From positions 744,001 through 808,000 of the forward strand of contig CANLQD010000003.1 in assembly GCA_947493175.1 (NCBI GenBank): a stretch of 64,000 nucleotides of DNA. The letters are read 5' to 3'. A model generated the notes under the pieces. The model searched no databases. It had not been told where the DNA came from and saw only the letters and a program-made list of their open reading frames with translations. Position numbers and translations under genes: made by a program. The DNA is from an uncultured Flavobacteriaceae bacterium. GTDB taxonomy: Bacteria; Bacteroidota; Bacteroidia; Flavobacteriales; Flavobacteriaceae. This document shows, in pieces, positions 8,652-17,051 of the stretch; position 1 is the first letter of the stretch, and each line of letters begins with the position of its first letter.

Positions 8652-8676
8652 TTACTGCCAACTGCCACTGCCAACT
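8652..8676 (-). repeat. Right 25-bp terminal inverted repeat of S23 cassette
   Basis: Exact reverse complement of 8238-8262, immediately after the end of ffh. Together the two could pair in a transcript to form a 25-bp stem closing a loop of about 390 bases that contains the whole S23 gene. Confidence 0.85.
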
Positions 8677-8677
8677 A

Positions 8678-10015
8678 TTATCGCATCCCCTTCATACCGC
8701 CCATCATCTGCATCATCTTTTTACCACCGCCACCTTGCATCATCTTCATCATCTTGCCCATCTGGTCGAACTGTTTTAAGAGTTGGTTTACTTCCTGAAT
8801 GGTACGGCCGCTACCTTTGGCGATTCGCTTTTTACGGCTGGCATTCAATTTTGAGGGATTGGAGCGTTCATCAGGGGTCATGGAATGGATAATGGCCTCG
8901 ATATGCTTAAAGGCATCATCATCGATGTCCAAACCCTTTAAGGCTTTTCCCGCACCGGGGATCATGCCCATGAGGTCCTTGATGTTCCCCATCTTTTTGA
9001 TTTGCTGGATTTGACTTAAGAAGTCATCGAAACCAAACTTATTTTTGGCAATCTTCTTCTGGATCTTTCGGGCCTCTTCTTCATCAAACTGTTCTTGGGC
9101 CCGTTCCACCAAGGAAATCACATCGCCCATTCCCAAAATACGATCTGCCATTCGTGAGGGATGGAACACATCAATGGCTTCCATCTTTTCCCCGGTTCCG
9201 ATAAACTTGATCGGCTTATCGACGACCGATTTGATGGAAATGGCAGCACCCCCGCGGGTATCCCCATCCAATTTGGTCAAAATCACCCCGTCGAAATTCA
9301 GAATGTCGTTAAAGGCCTTGGCCGTATTCACGGCATCTTGCCCGGTCATGGAATCAACTACGAAAAGGGTTTCCTGAGGCTGTATCGCGGTATGGATGTT
9401 CGAAATCTCGTTCATCATCTTTTCATCTACCGCCAAACGCCCTGCCGTATCGATAATGACAACATTACACCCTTGCGCCTTGCCATGGGCTATCCCTGCT
9501 TTTGCAATTGCTACGGGATCCTTGGTATCACGATCAGAGTATACCTCGACCCCAATCTGATCCCCCACCACATGTAACTGATCGATGGCCGCGGGACGGT
9601 AGACATCACAAGCCACCAACAATGGTTTTTTAGATTTTTTGCTCTTTAAAAAGTTAGCCAGTTTCCCTGAAAAAGTCGTCTTACCGGAACCTTGCAACCC
9701 TGACATTAATATCACGGAAGGATTCCCAGAGAGGTTGATACCTTCACTTTCACCACCCATCAATTCGGTAAGCTCATCCTTGACGATCTTGACCATCAAT
9801 TGGCCCGGCTGCAGGGTCGTCAGTACATTTTGCCCCAAGGCCTTTTCCTTGACACGATTCGTAAACTCCTTGGCTATTTTGAAGTTGACATCGGCATCTA
9901 ACAGTGCCCTACGAACCTCTTTTGTAGTTTCCGCTACATTGATTTCGGTTATTTGTCCGTGCCCCTTTAGAACGTGGAGGGCTTTATCGAGCTTTTCACT
10001 TAAATTATCGAACAT
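8678..10015 (-). CDS. ffh: Signal recognition particle protein Ffh
   Basis: 445 aa SRP GTPase that binds signal peptides on ribosomes and, with 4.5S RNA and FtsY, delivers them to the SecYEG translocon. It has the N domain (1-about 90), the GTPase domain with P-loop GLQGSGKTT (107-115), DTAGR and TKLDGDTRGG, and a methionine-rich M domain ending in a GGGG/MM-rich tail. On the minus strand TAAATTTG at 10048-10041 fits a -7 element 26 bases upstream of the start; no -33 match is seen. The S23 cassette begins two bases after its stop codon. Confidence 0.97.
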   Translation of the reverse strand: MFDNLSEKLDKALHVLKGHGQITEINVAETTKEVRRALLDADVNFKIAKEFTNRVKEKALGQNVLTTLQPGQLMVKIVKDELTELMGGESEGINLSGNPSVILMSGLQGSGKTTFSGKLANFLKSKKSKKPLLVACDVYRPAAIDQLHVVGDQIGVEVYSDRDTKDPVAIAKAGIAHGKAQGCNVVIIDTAGRLAVDEKMMNEISNIHTAIQPQETLFVVDSMTGQDAVNTAKAFNDILNFDGVILTKLDGDTRGGAAISIKSVVDKPIKFIGTGEKMEAIDVFHPSRMADRILGMGDVISLVERAQEQFDEEEARKIQKKIAKNKFGFDDFLSQIQQIKKMGNIKDLMGMIPGAGKALKGLDIDDDAFKHIEAIIHSMTPDERSNPSKLNASRKKRIAKGSGRTIQEVNQLLKQFDQMGKMMKMMQGGGGKKMMQMMGGMKGMR

Positions 10016-10161
10016 GTTCTTGCTTGATTTTGAAGAAAAGCAAATTTAAGAATAACCTAGGGAACGAAGGGGAAAGTGTTTAAAAAAAGTGTCCTACCCT
10101 CGGCCCCTTCCAAAAGAGGGGCGAGTATTTCTGATCGAGGGACCCTGTTAGACGGAAAATT

Positions 10162-10194
10162 GTTCCCTCCCCCTGGGAGGGTTGGGGAGGGAAC
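10162..10194. repeat. Palindromic intergenic repeat GTTCCCTCCCC...GGGGAGGGAAC
   Basis: An 11-bp perfect stem (10162-10172 with 10184-10194) with an 11-base loop that is itself G/C-rich. It lies between ffh and the next terminator. It looks like a short dispersed palindrome (REP-like); no second copy was found in this window. Confidence 0.5.
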
Positions 10195-10201
10195 AAAAAA
10201 A

Positions 10202-10221
10202 CGCCCGTCTTTCGACGGGCG
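10202..10221 (-). terminator. Rho-independent terminator of the repetitive lipoprotein gene
   Basis: CGCCCGTC (10202-10209), loop TTTC, GACGGGCG (10214-10221); on the minus strand the stem is followed by a run of seven U. It lies 47 bases past the stop codon of the lipoprotein gene at 10269-11642. Confidence 0.85.
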
Positions 10222-10268
10222 CTACCCAAATTGTGGGGCAAAAAAAGTGGGGTATTTCTATATAGTGA

Positions 10269-11642
10269 TCAGTCACATACTCTTTCGAGCACTAAAACTT
10301 CGTCTCCTCGTTTTATCTCGAAACGTTCGCTACTACAGTCGGTTACTACCCATTCCCCGATATAGTTGGCCAATTCCATACTCAAATCGTTAAAGAAGAG
10401 TACGCCATTATCCACTTCCCAGTTACCCTCGTCGACCACGGTCTCGTTCGGGTTGTAAACGTGAATGTTCATATTCGAGAAATCCAAGGTCAAAACGGAA
10501 AGGAAATTTCCTTGTTCGGCATTGGCGACGATCCATCGACATTCCGATAAATTATTTACGATATCTTCATCTGTACAAGATTCTTCCTCATAATCACAGG
10601 CGCTTTCCAAAATAATTCTATTGGCGCCGTCCTTAAAGAGTTTTATTTTTCCTTCCTCTATTTCGTAAACGAACCATTCCAGGTTCAAGTCGACCAAGTT
10701 TTCAAACTCCAAGGTCAACGCAACTCGCCAATCGGTAATCTTTGTCTCCCAGGTTCCTGAAAAGCTAGTACCGGCATGCTGTATGGTTACGGAACCGTCT
10801 TCATTGAACTGAATCAAATTCTGCTCATAATCGGATATAAAATCAAGATTGCCCCTCCAAATACCTTCTATCCACCAAGGGCATTCGACCAGTAGCTTAT
10901 CCAATCGTTCTTTGGTGAAGTCATCATCGTTATAGTCATCATCGTCATCCTCATCACAGGCATTTTTAACTCTTTCGATAGCATCGGCCAATTCGGTATA
11001 GCTATCGACGGTTACTTTGGTACCATCATACAGCTCGAACGCTATCGGAAAATCGATTCCGATCAAATCGTTCGGACCCAAACCTGCAAAAAAGCGTCTT
11101 AATTCCCTATCACTGTCCACGGTAATGCTTCCCGTCTGTTGCGAATTCGTATCAAACGTAAAAAGTGTAATAGGGTATACAAAATCAATACATTCGATAT
11201 CGTCGTCGTCTCCGCCTTCTACACATTGGGCGGCCAACTCTCGTAGGTCATCGATTCCGTTCAGGGTTACTTCGGAATAATCTGCAAGGATCACCGTGAT
11301 AGGAAAGATGATATCCAAAATATCGTCATCACCATCAACGGCGTCGAACAGTTGTTCGATAAACCGTAGATCTTTTTCCGAATTGATGGTAATTTCAATT
11401 TCATTGATCGAAACGGTATACGGAAAACGGATATCGAAACAACTAGACCCATCGACGATGTTGTCAAAAGAACCATCGTTCGAAGCAGTTTGTTCTATTA
11501 ATTTTGCCGTAGCAGAATTGGCTGCCAGGGTGGTATCATTGTCAATAACACCATCATCGTCGGAGTCGCTCTGACAAGCGGAAAAGAATAGCGCGATAGC
11601 AAGTAGGCCAACATACATCGCAGATTTAAAATACGTTTTCAT
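10269..11642 (-). CDS. Acidic lipoprotein with four internal repeats
   Basis: 457 aa. The signal peptide ends in a lipobox FFSAC (Cys23) followed by QSDSDDDG, an acidic tail that suggests export to the cell surface. Four repeats of about 40 residues start near residues 71, 110, 153 and 195; each has FPYTV/FPITV/YPITL/FPIAF, a short strand and then a D-x-x-L-R/E-L helix. Acidic linkers (DGDDD, GGDDDD, DEDDDDD) separate them. Two C-terminal domains (about 255-345 and 360-457) have lipocalin-like strand patterns (WIEGIWRGNL; GNWEVDNGVLFF). Function unknown. It diverges from the sigma/FecR/receptor genes. Confidence 0.75.
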   Translation of the reverse strand: MKTYFKSAMYVGLLAIALFFSACQSDSDDDGVIDNDTTLAANSATAKLIEQTASNDGSFDNIVDGSSCFDIRFPYTVSINEIEITINSEKDLRFIEQLFDAVDGDDDILDIIFPITVILADYSEVTLNGIDDLRELAAQCVEGGDDDDIECIDFVYPITLFTFDTNSQQTGSITVDSDRELRRFFAGLGPNDLIGIDFPIAFELYDGTKVTVDSYTELADAIERVKNACDEDDDDDYNDDDFTKERLDKLLVECPWWIEGIWRGNLDFISDYEQNLIQFNEDGSVTIQHAGTSFSGTWETKITDWRVALTLEFENLVDLNLEWFVYEIEEGKIKLFKDGANRIILESACDYEEESCTDEDIVNNLSECRWIVANAEQGNFLSVLTLDFSNMNIHVYNPNETVVDEGNWEVDNGVLFFNDLSMELANYIGEWVVTDCSSERFEIKRGDEVLVLERVCD

Positions 11643-11778
11643 AATGATTTGGAATTTATTGTTACTTCAGTCCTAAAACAACCCATTTAAAAAACACCCT
11701 ACCCGGATTCTTTAACTTTTTTAAAATATCTTTGGTCAAACGAGCGTTATCGAATGAGCGGTGTCCCTGATTATATCG

Positions 11779-11790
11779 AAGGTGCACCTT
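11779..11790. promoter_or_regulatory. 12-bp palindrome upstream of ECF sigma gene
   Basis: AAGGTGCACCTT is a perfect palindrome in the 221-base divergent gap between the lipoprotein and the sigma factor gene, 74 bases before the sigma start. It could be an operator for either gene; no regulator is known from the sequence. Confidence 0.3.
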
Positions 11791-11863
11791 TGTTTAATAA
11801 AAGTAAAAATTAACACCCTTTCAACAGGGTCTTTTTCTCGTATAACCGAAAAACCACGCTAGT

Positions 11864-12376
11864 TTGGAAACCAAAAAGCAAGATAATGTTTGTGAAGAAT
11901 CGGTCTTTGGAACCATCTTCAACACTCATTCCAGAACGGTTTTCAACTATATTTATTATAAGTTCGGCAATGAGGAGAAGGCACATGACGCGGTACAGGA
12001 AGCCTTTGTAAAATTATGGGAGAACTGTGGCAAAGTGAGTCCTTCAAAAGCGAAATCGTTTGTATATACCGTTGCCAATAACTTGTACTTAAACGTTATC
12101 AAGGCAGAAAAGGTGCGATTAAAATATGCCGACAAAACCTTAAAAAGCACCAACGAGTCCCCTGAGTATATCATGGAGGAAAAGCAATTCAAGGAAAAAC
12201 TGGACCATGCACTCAACAGTTTGCCCGACAATCAACGTACTGTTTTTTTATTGAATAGAATCGACGGAAAGAAGTATGCCGAAATTGCCGAAATGGAAGG
12301 TGTTACGGTGAAAGCCATCGAAAAACGAATGCATCTCGCATTGAAAACCCTTCGGGGAAAAATCGATGGGATCTAA
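11864..12376 (+). CDS. RNA polymerase ECF sigma factor (FecI-like)
   Basis: 170 aa. Sigma region 2 covers about residues 15-80 (VFNYIYYKFGNEEKAHDAVQEAFVKLW) and sigma region 4 about 110-165 (LPDNQRTVFLLNRIDGKKYAEIA then VTVKAIEKRMHLALKTLR). No ATG fits: an in-frame stop lies seven codons upstream, so the start is most likely TTG at 11864. It would direct transcription of surface-signalling genes when released by FecR. Unlike most such pairs, it is separated from the FecR gene by 370 bases filled with repeats. Confidence 0.9.
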   Translation: METKKQDNVCEESVFGTIFNTHSRTVFNYIYYKFGNEEKAHDAVQEAFVKLWENCGKVSPSKAKSFVYTVANNLYLNVIKAEKVRLKYADKTLKSTNESPEYIMEEKQFKEKLDHALNSLPDNQRTVFLLNRIDGKKYAEIAEMEGVTVKAIEKRMHLALKTLRGKIDGI

Positions 12377-12393
12377 GGTAGTAAGCCGTAAAT

Positions 12394-12411
12394 AGTGGCA
12401 GTTGGCAGTAA
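12394..12411 (+). repeat. Solo copy of S23-cassette end
   Basis: Eighteen bases, AGTGGCAGTTGGCAGTAA, identical to the inner part of the 25-bp repeat at 8238-8262. A related ACTGTCTACTGCAACTGC tract is at about 12571-12588. The roughly 160 bases between them hold no gene. Confidence 0.7.
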
Positions 12412-12637
12412 ACGACGATGATGTAACGATAAAGTGAATAAAAAACAACCTGTACTGGTCCACTTCATTTTTGAAGTAGTAGGAACCATTTTTCAGTTAG
12501 TTATGGGTTTTAGTCATGCAAAAAGTAGTTCGATCTGAAAAACAGGTTTCAACCGACTCAGAACCTTATACTGTCTACTGCAACTGCATACCGAAGACTA
12601 AAAAGTAGGGTTTTAAAAGAACGAGTTGTTATATAAG

Positions 12638-12736
12638 GAGTAAACTACCTCTTGGCGAGCTCATGAGGTATTCATTAGCAGATTATTTTGGTTTCGGGGT
12701 AGCCTTGGAACATTTTAATCTCGATTATCGAGTAAA
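12638..12736. repeat. Dispersed ~100-bp repeat, copy B
   Basis: Starts GAGTAAACTACCTC and ends CTCGATTATCGAGTAAA, 10 bases before the FecR start. It aligns over its whole length with the inverted copy at 33542-33643 (shared GGTATTCAT/GGCATTCAT, GAACATTTTAATCTCG/GAGCATTTTAAATCTCG). It supplies the spurious upstream extension of the FecR reading frame. Confidence 0.7.
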
Positions 12737-12746
12737 GCTAGAAATC

Positions 12747-13658
12747 ATGCAAGAGAATTATTTGGCGAAGTGGCTTAATAACGAGTTGACGGAAGTAGAA
12801 CTCGAGGAATTCAAGAATTCTGACGAGTACGCTACCTATCAACGAATCAAGGAGGTATCGGGTCGTCTGGAAGCTCCTGATTTTGACACGGAACAAGCAC
12901 TTATGGCCGTTAAGAACAGACAGGCCTTGAAAGAAACCAAGGTGGTTCAGTTGCATCCGTTTAAAAAGTTCTTGAAAGTGGCCGCCGCGGTGGCCGTGCT
13001 GATTACCGGCTCCTATTTTTATTTGAATTCCTTGGATGAAAAGGTTTCGACCCAATATGCCGAAAGTAAGGAAGTGGTGCTGCCCGATAACTCTAAAATT
13101 GTACTGAACGCCGATTCCGAAATTGTTTACGACAAAAAAAATTGGGACAACGAACGATCTATTGTGCTATCCGGGGAGGCTTTCTTTAAAGTAGCCAAGG
13201 GAAAACGCTTTACCGTAACCACCGAAACGGGTACCGTTGCCGTACTGGGAACTCAGTTCAATGTAGAGCAAAGGGATGGTTTTTTTGAGGTAACCTGCTA
13301 CGAAGGTCTTGTTAGCGTGGTCTTTAATGGCAAAGAAACACGGTTACCAGCAGGCGAATCGTTGGTGGCTATCGACGGAGTCCTAACAGCCATACCATCG
13401 CCGGAAACGACCACACCCTCTTGGATCAGCAAGGAAAGCTCGTTTCAAAGCATACCCTTACGCTACGTGCTAAGCGAATTTGAGCGCCAACACAATGTAA
13501 CCGTTTCTGTGAAGGATATAGACGTAAATCAGCTATACACCGGAACCTTTAGCAACACCGATACAGAACTGGCCTTAAAGAGCATCAGTGTTCCTTCCCG
13601 AATAAAGTTTAAATTTGAGGGGAATAAAGTGCTGTTTTATGCCGAAGACACTCCCTAG
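12747..13658 (+). CDS. FecR family anti-sigma factor
   Basis: 303 aa from ATG 12747, where the family-typical N-terminus MQENYLAKWLNNELTEVELE begins; the 28 extra codons upstream are repeat DNA. Domains: cytoplasmic anti-sigma part (1-70), one transmembrane helix (about 74-94), FecR periplasmic domain (about 103-205, with VVLPDNSKIVLNADS and SGEAFFKV), and a C-terminal DUF4974 secretin-like fold (about 235-300, LRYVLSEFERQHNVTV). It would hold the sigma factor inactive until signalled by the TonB receptor. Its 3' end overlaps the receptor gene by 20 bases. Confidence 0.92.
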   Translation: MQENYLAKWLNNELTEVELEEFKNSDEYATYQRIKEVSGRLEAPDFDTEQALMAVKNRQALKETKVVQLHPFKKFLKVAAAVAVLITGSYFYLNSLDEKVSTQYAESKEVVLPDNSKIVLNADSEIVYDKKNWDNERSIVLSGEAFFKVAKGKRFTVTTETGTVAVLGTQFNVEQRDGFFEVTCYEGLVSVVFNGKETRLPAGESLVAIDGVLTAIPSPETTTPSWISKESSFQSIPLRYVLSEFERQHNVTVSVKDIDVNQLYTGTFSNTDTELALKSISVPSRIKFKFEGNKVLFYAEDTP

Positions 13659-16164
13659 ACCATCCCTGGTTTTAGTGTGCTTACTGCTTTTTTTTGCCTT
13701 CCTTGCGGGAAAGGCACAGGAAGTCGGCAGTCGTAGTTCCTTCATCTCATTGATTCAAAAACTCGAAAGGGAATACGATGTTAAATTCTCTTATGTAGAT
13801 GAGGATATCCGCAACTTGGAGATCGTTGTTCCAAAAAGCAATAAATTAGATGAGATCTTGGCCGCCATCGAAGTCCAGACCCAAATACGCATAGAACAAC
13901 TGAACGAACGTTACTATGCACTTGCCAAAAGTACCACCATCGATATTTGTGCCACTGTACTCGACAACTTTGAGGAAAATACGGTCCCAGGGGCGACCGT
14001 ACAGGTATTGGAGACCGATATTGCCCTTGTTACGGATATCGACGGACGGTTTTCATTACAACGTATTCCACGAAAGGCCCTTCTTCAGATTAAATACCTA
14101 GGCTATAAAACGCTCTTTGTAGAAGCAGAAGATTTACTGGAAAAAAATCCATGCGCAAACCTCCTATTAATTCCTTTTTACAATCAGCTGGAAGAAGTGG
14201 TGGTATATAAATTTCTAACCACGGGCCTTACGAAGCAGACCGATGCGAGTATCTTATTGAATACCGCAGAATTTGGAATCTTGCCCGGGTCTATCGAACC
14301 CGATGTACTACAAACCGTTCAAGCCCTCCCAGGGGTAAAAAGTATTGATGAGACCGTATCGGACATCAACATACGCGGTGGCAGTAATGATCAGAACCTG
14401 CTGCTTTGGGACGGTATTAAAATGTATCAATCCGGACATTTTTTTGGACTCATCTCGGCTTTTAATCCCTACCTCACCGACGAAGTCTCACTCGTTAAAA
14501 ATGGTTCCAGTGCGAGGTACGGCGATGGCGTGAGCGGCATCATCGATATGCGCACCAAAGACGACCTTCAAAATCAATTCTTCGGGGGCGCTGGTTTCAA
14601 TCTGATCAGTGGCGATGTATTCGGACAGGTGCCCATTGGGAAAAAAATGGCCATACAACTTTCTGCTCGACGTTCCCTGACCGATTTTTTTGATACCCCT
14701 ACTTACACCGAGTTTTCGAGCAGGGCCTTTCAAGATAGTCAGGTGTTGGAACAACGAGCCGATTTTTATTTCTATGATTTCACCGGAAAATGGTTGTACG
14801 ATATTAGTCCAAAACACCAAATGCGATTGAACTTTATCAATATCAACAATCAGCTTGATTATTCGCGATTGGAAACCGATACGGGGGAAAGCACTGAAAG
14901 TGAACTCAATCAGACCAACCTATCTTTCGGTGGAAACTTCCGCAGTGAATGGAGCGGTACTTTTTCGACGGATCTGAACGTATACCACACCCAGTATGAA
15001 TTGGGCGCCCAAAGCACCTTTCCTGACCCCCAACAACAACTACTTCAAGTAAACGAAGTGGAAGAAACCGGTGCCAGACTGCACACACATTTGAAGCTTG
15101 AACGAGGGCTAGATTGGCTCAACGGCTATCAATTTACCGAAACGGGCATTACCAACCGCGCTTTGGTGACCCAACCTCCATTTGATAGTGATATTAAACG
15201 CATTATGCGCGCTCATGCACTCTTTTCGGAAATCGCCTATAGGTCCGAAGACCGCAAACTTTTCGCCAAAGCTGGGGTGCGGCTAAACTACTATCAAAAC
15301 CCGGATACTTTTGAAGACATTAGAGTGGAACCTCGCGTGAACCTCAACTATGCGATCGCACCATCTTGGAAACTCATAGCACTGGGAGAGTTTAAAAGCC
15401 AGGTAACCAATCAGATTGTAGATTTGGAGCAAAACTTTTTGGGTATCGAAAAACGACGATGGATTATCTCAGACGGCATCGATTTGCCCGTTACTACCAG
15501 CAAACAAGGATCCTTCGGAGTCAACTATGACGAACAAAACCTTTATGTAGGTCTAGAAGCTTTCTTTAAGGAAGTCAAAGGCATCAGCACCGCCACCCAA
15601 GGTTTTCAGAATCAAGACCAATTCAATGGGGAGGTTGGACAATACGATGTGCGTGGGATAGAATTTCTGGTGAACAAAAAAACAGATGACTACAGCATCT
15701 GGGGCAGTTATACCTACAACATGAACAACTATTTTTTTCCGACCGTGATTCCACCGGAGTTTCCGCATAATCTTGATGTTCGTCATGTGGTGACCCTTGC
15801 CGGCACCTATAACATCGGGAACCTCAAATTGGCACTAGGTTTGAACTACCGTACGGGCAAACCCTTCACCGAACCGGTAGCCAACGACCCCGTAGATACC
15901 ACTTTTTTTCCCAGCAGGATCAATTTTGCCGATGCGAACAGCAGCAGATTGCCCGAGTACGTGCGAGCCGATTTTTCTGCCATTTATGATTTTGAACTCG
16001 GTTCTGGTATCGATGCGACCGTTGGTGCCTCGGTCTTAAACTTCACCGACCGAAGAAATGTGTTCAACACCTTTTACCGCCTCACTACCGATGATGAGAT
16101 CGAAAAAGTGGAAAACGTATCCTTGGGACTTACACCGAACATTAGTTTTCGAGTACGGTTTTAA
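13639..16164 (+). CDS. TonB-dependent receptor with STN-like and carboxypeptidase-like domains
   Basis: 841 aa from ATG 13639, which opens a signal peptide (MPKTLPRPSLVLVCLLLFFA, cleavage after GKAQ); a TTG 8 codons upstream is less likely. Next are an STN-like signalling domain (about 35-105), a carboxypeptidase-like beta-sandwich (about 115-190, PGATVQVLETD), a plug (about 215-330, LPGVKSIDETVSDINIRGG) and an outer-membrane barrel ending in aromatic NISFRVRF. An STN domain is what contacts FecR, so this receptor both imports a ligand and signals its presence. Ligand unknown; iron chelates and oligosaccharides are typical. Confidence 0.93.
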   Translation: MPKTLPRPSLVLVCLLLFFAFLAGKAQEVGSRSSFISLIQKLEREYDVKFSYVDEDIRNLEIVVPKSNKLDEILAAIEVQTQIRIEQLNERYYALAKSTTIDICATVLDNFEENTVPGATVQVLETDIALVTDIDGRFSLQRIPRKALLQIKYLGYKTLFVEAEDLLEKNPCANLLLIPFYNQLEEVVVYKFLTTGLTKQTDASILLNTAEFGILPGSIEPDVLQTVQALPGVKSIDETVSDINIRGGSNDQNLLLWDGIKMYQSGHFFGLISAFNPYLTDEVSLVKNGSSARYGDGVSGIIDMRTKDDLQNQFFGGAGFNLISGDVFGQVPIGKKMAIQLSARRSLTDFFDTPTYTEFSSRAFQDSQVLEQRADFYFYDFTGKWLYDISPKHQMRLNFININNQLDYSRLETDTGESTESELNQTNLSFGGNFRSEWSGTFSTDLNVYHTQYELGAQSTFPDPQQQLLQVNEVEETGARLHTHLKLERGLDWLNGYQFTETGITNRALVTQPPFDSDIKRIMRAHALFSEIAYRSEDRKLFAKAGVRLNYYQNPDTFEDIRVEPRVNLNYAIAPSWKLIALGEFKSQVTNQIVDLEQNFLGIEKRRWIISDGIDLPVTTSKQGSFGVNYDEQNLYVGLEAFFKEVKGISTATQGFQNQDQFNGEVGQYDVRGIEFLVNKKTDDYSIWGSYTYNMNNYFFPTVIPPEFPHNLDVRHVVTLAGTYNIGNLKLALGLNYRTGKPFTEPVANDPVDTTFFPSRINFADANSSRLPEYVRADFSAIYDFELGSGIDATVGASVLNFTDRRNVFNTFYRLTTDDEIEKVENVSLGLTPNISFRVRF

Positions 16165-16200
16165 TCGCTACCAATGATGAGGACCTGCGAAAAGGGAATC

Positions 16201-16989
16201 TTAGCGAAATTCAAACTTTAGCATGCTTTTTACGACCTTGTACAACTGAGGGAAATCCTTTTCAAAATCTTTGGGTGTTTCCACATAGTTTTCGACCGCT
16301 ACGGAAAAGAACTCCTGTAAATTGGTCAACCCGTATTCTCTAAAATACTGGGTATGTTCCAATTTATGCACAAACCCTTCCAACAGAAATAGTTCTTTTA
16401 TACGCTTGAGCCCTACTCGAAACCTTCTTGCTTCCCAAGAATGCCTATGCATCATTTCAAAAGTTAGGGCATGGGCAAATTCATGCATCGCCAAGTTTAC
16501 ATTGTCATCGGGAATTTGAAATCCTTCCCATATCTTCTCGGCCGAAAAGATAACGGTTTTAAATCGCGGATTGTACTCCCCAAAGTGATGTCTTCGATTG
16601 ATTCGGGAATAGTATTTCGAAGGATACACCACGATTCGCAGTAGCGAACGCATCATTTTATAGTTGCTAAGACCCAATGTCATGAACACAGCAGCGGCAC
16701 TTAAAATCAACCGCAGGTCTTCTTGTCGGGGCACCTGGCCATAAAACACGAACTTCTTACGACTTCGAAACCAACTTATACGCTCCTCACATTTTAAGCG
16801 AAGTCGTTCTGGCAACTCACCATAAACCGGAAAAGCCTCGGCCAAAAGCGCCTTCTCCGATGGTGAAAGTGGGCGCACCTTCACAAAAGGGTTCAATTGA
16901 TACAACCCTATTGCATAATAAAAAATATAGAGCAGATAGCCCAGGATATAAATAACGGCCAGAATGGCAAAGTTCTTTGGTGTAAACAT
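16201..16989 (-). CDS. MtfA-like zinc peptidase (M90 family)
   Basis: 262 aa with one N-terminal transmembrane segment (about 8-28), then a soluble M90 domain. The zinc site HEFAH is at 169-173, and the downstream acidic ligand probably lies in LQEFFSVAVENYVETP (about 225-240). In enterobacteria MtfA binds the repressor Mlc and has aminopeptidase activity; here no Mlc homologue is seen, so only the metallopeptidase fold is claimed. It converges with the TonB receptor gene, 36 bases apart, with no obvious terminator between them. Confidence 0.88.
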   Translation of the reverse strand: MFTPKNFAILAVIYILGYLLYIFYYAIGLYQLNPFVKVRPLSPSEKALLAEAFPVYGELPERLRLKCEERISWFRSRKKFVFYGQVPRQEDLRLILSAAAVFMTLGLSNYKMMRSLLRIVVYPSKYYSRINRRHHFGEYNPRFKTVIFSAEKIWEGFQIPDDNVNLAMHEFAHALTFEMMHRHSWEARRFRVGLKRIKELFLLEGFVHKLEHTQYFREYGLTNLQEFFSVAVENYVETPKDFEKDFPQLYKVVKSMLKFEFR

Positions 16990-17051
16990 GGGCTAAGGGT
17001 GTTACCCTTTACAACTGGGAAAACTTGATTAAAGTATGTGTAATCGATCAA

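Larger units (their letters stand above)
8238..8676 (-). mobile_element. Putative S23/intervening-sequence-protein cassette bounded by 25-bp inverted repeat
   Basis: The unit is a single gene (8264-8625) between two perfectly complementary 25-base ends, 8238-8262 and 8652-8676. The right end stops one base before the stop codon of ffh and the left end stops 11 bases before folD. S23-family proteins are known from intervening sequences within 23S rRNA genes, which are likewise bounded by complementary ends that form a stem. Here the same architecture sits between protein genes. Mobility is inferred from structure only; no target duplication was recognised. Confidence 0.45.

Noticed and set aside
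12663..12746. 28-codon N-terminal extension of FecR
   Set aside because: It is encoded by the dispersed repeat copy B; family proteins start at MQENYLAKWL.
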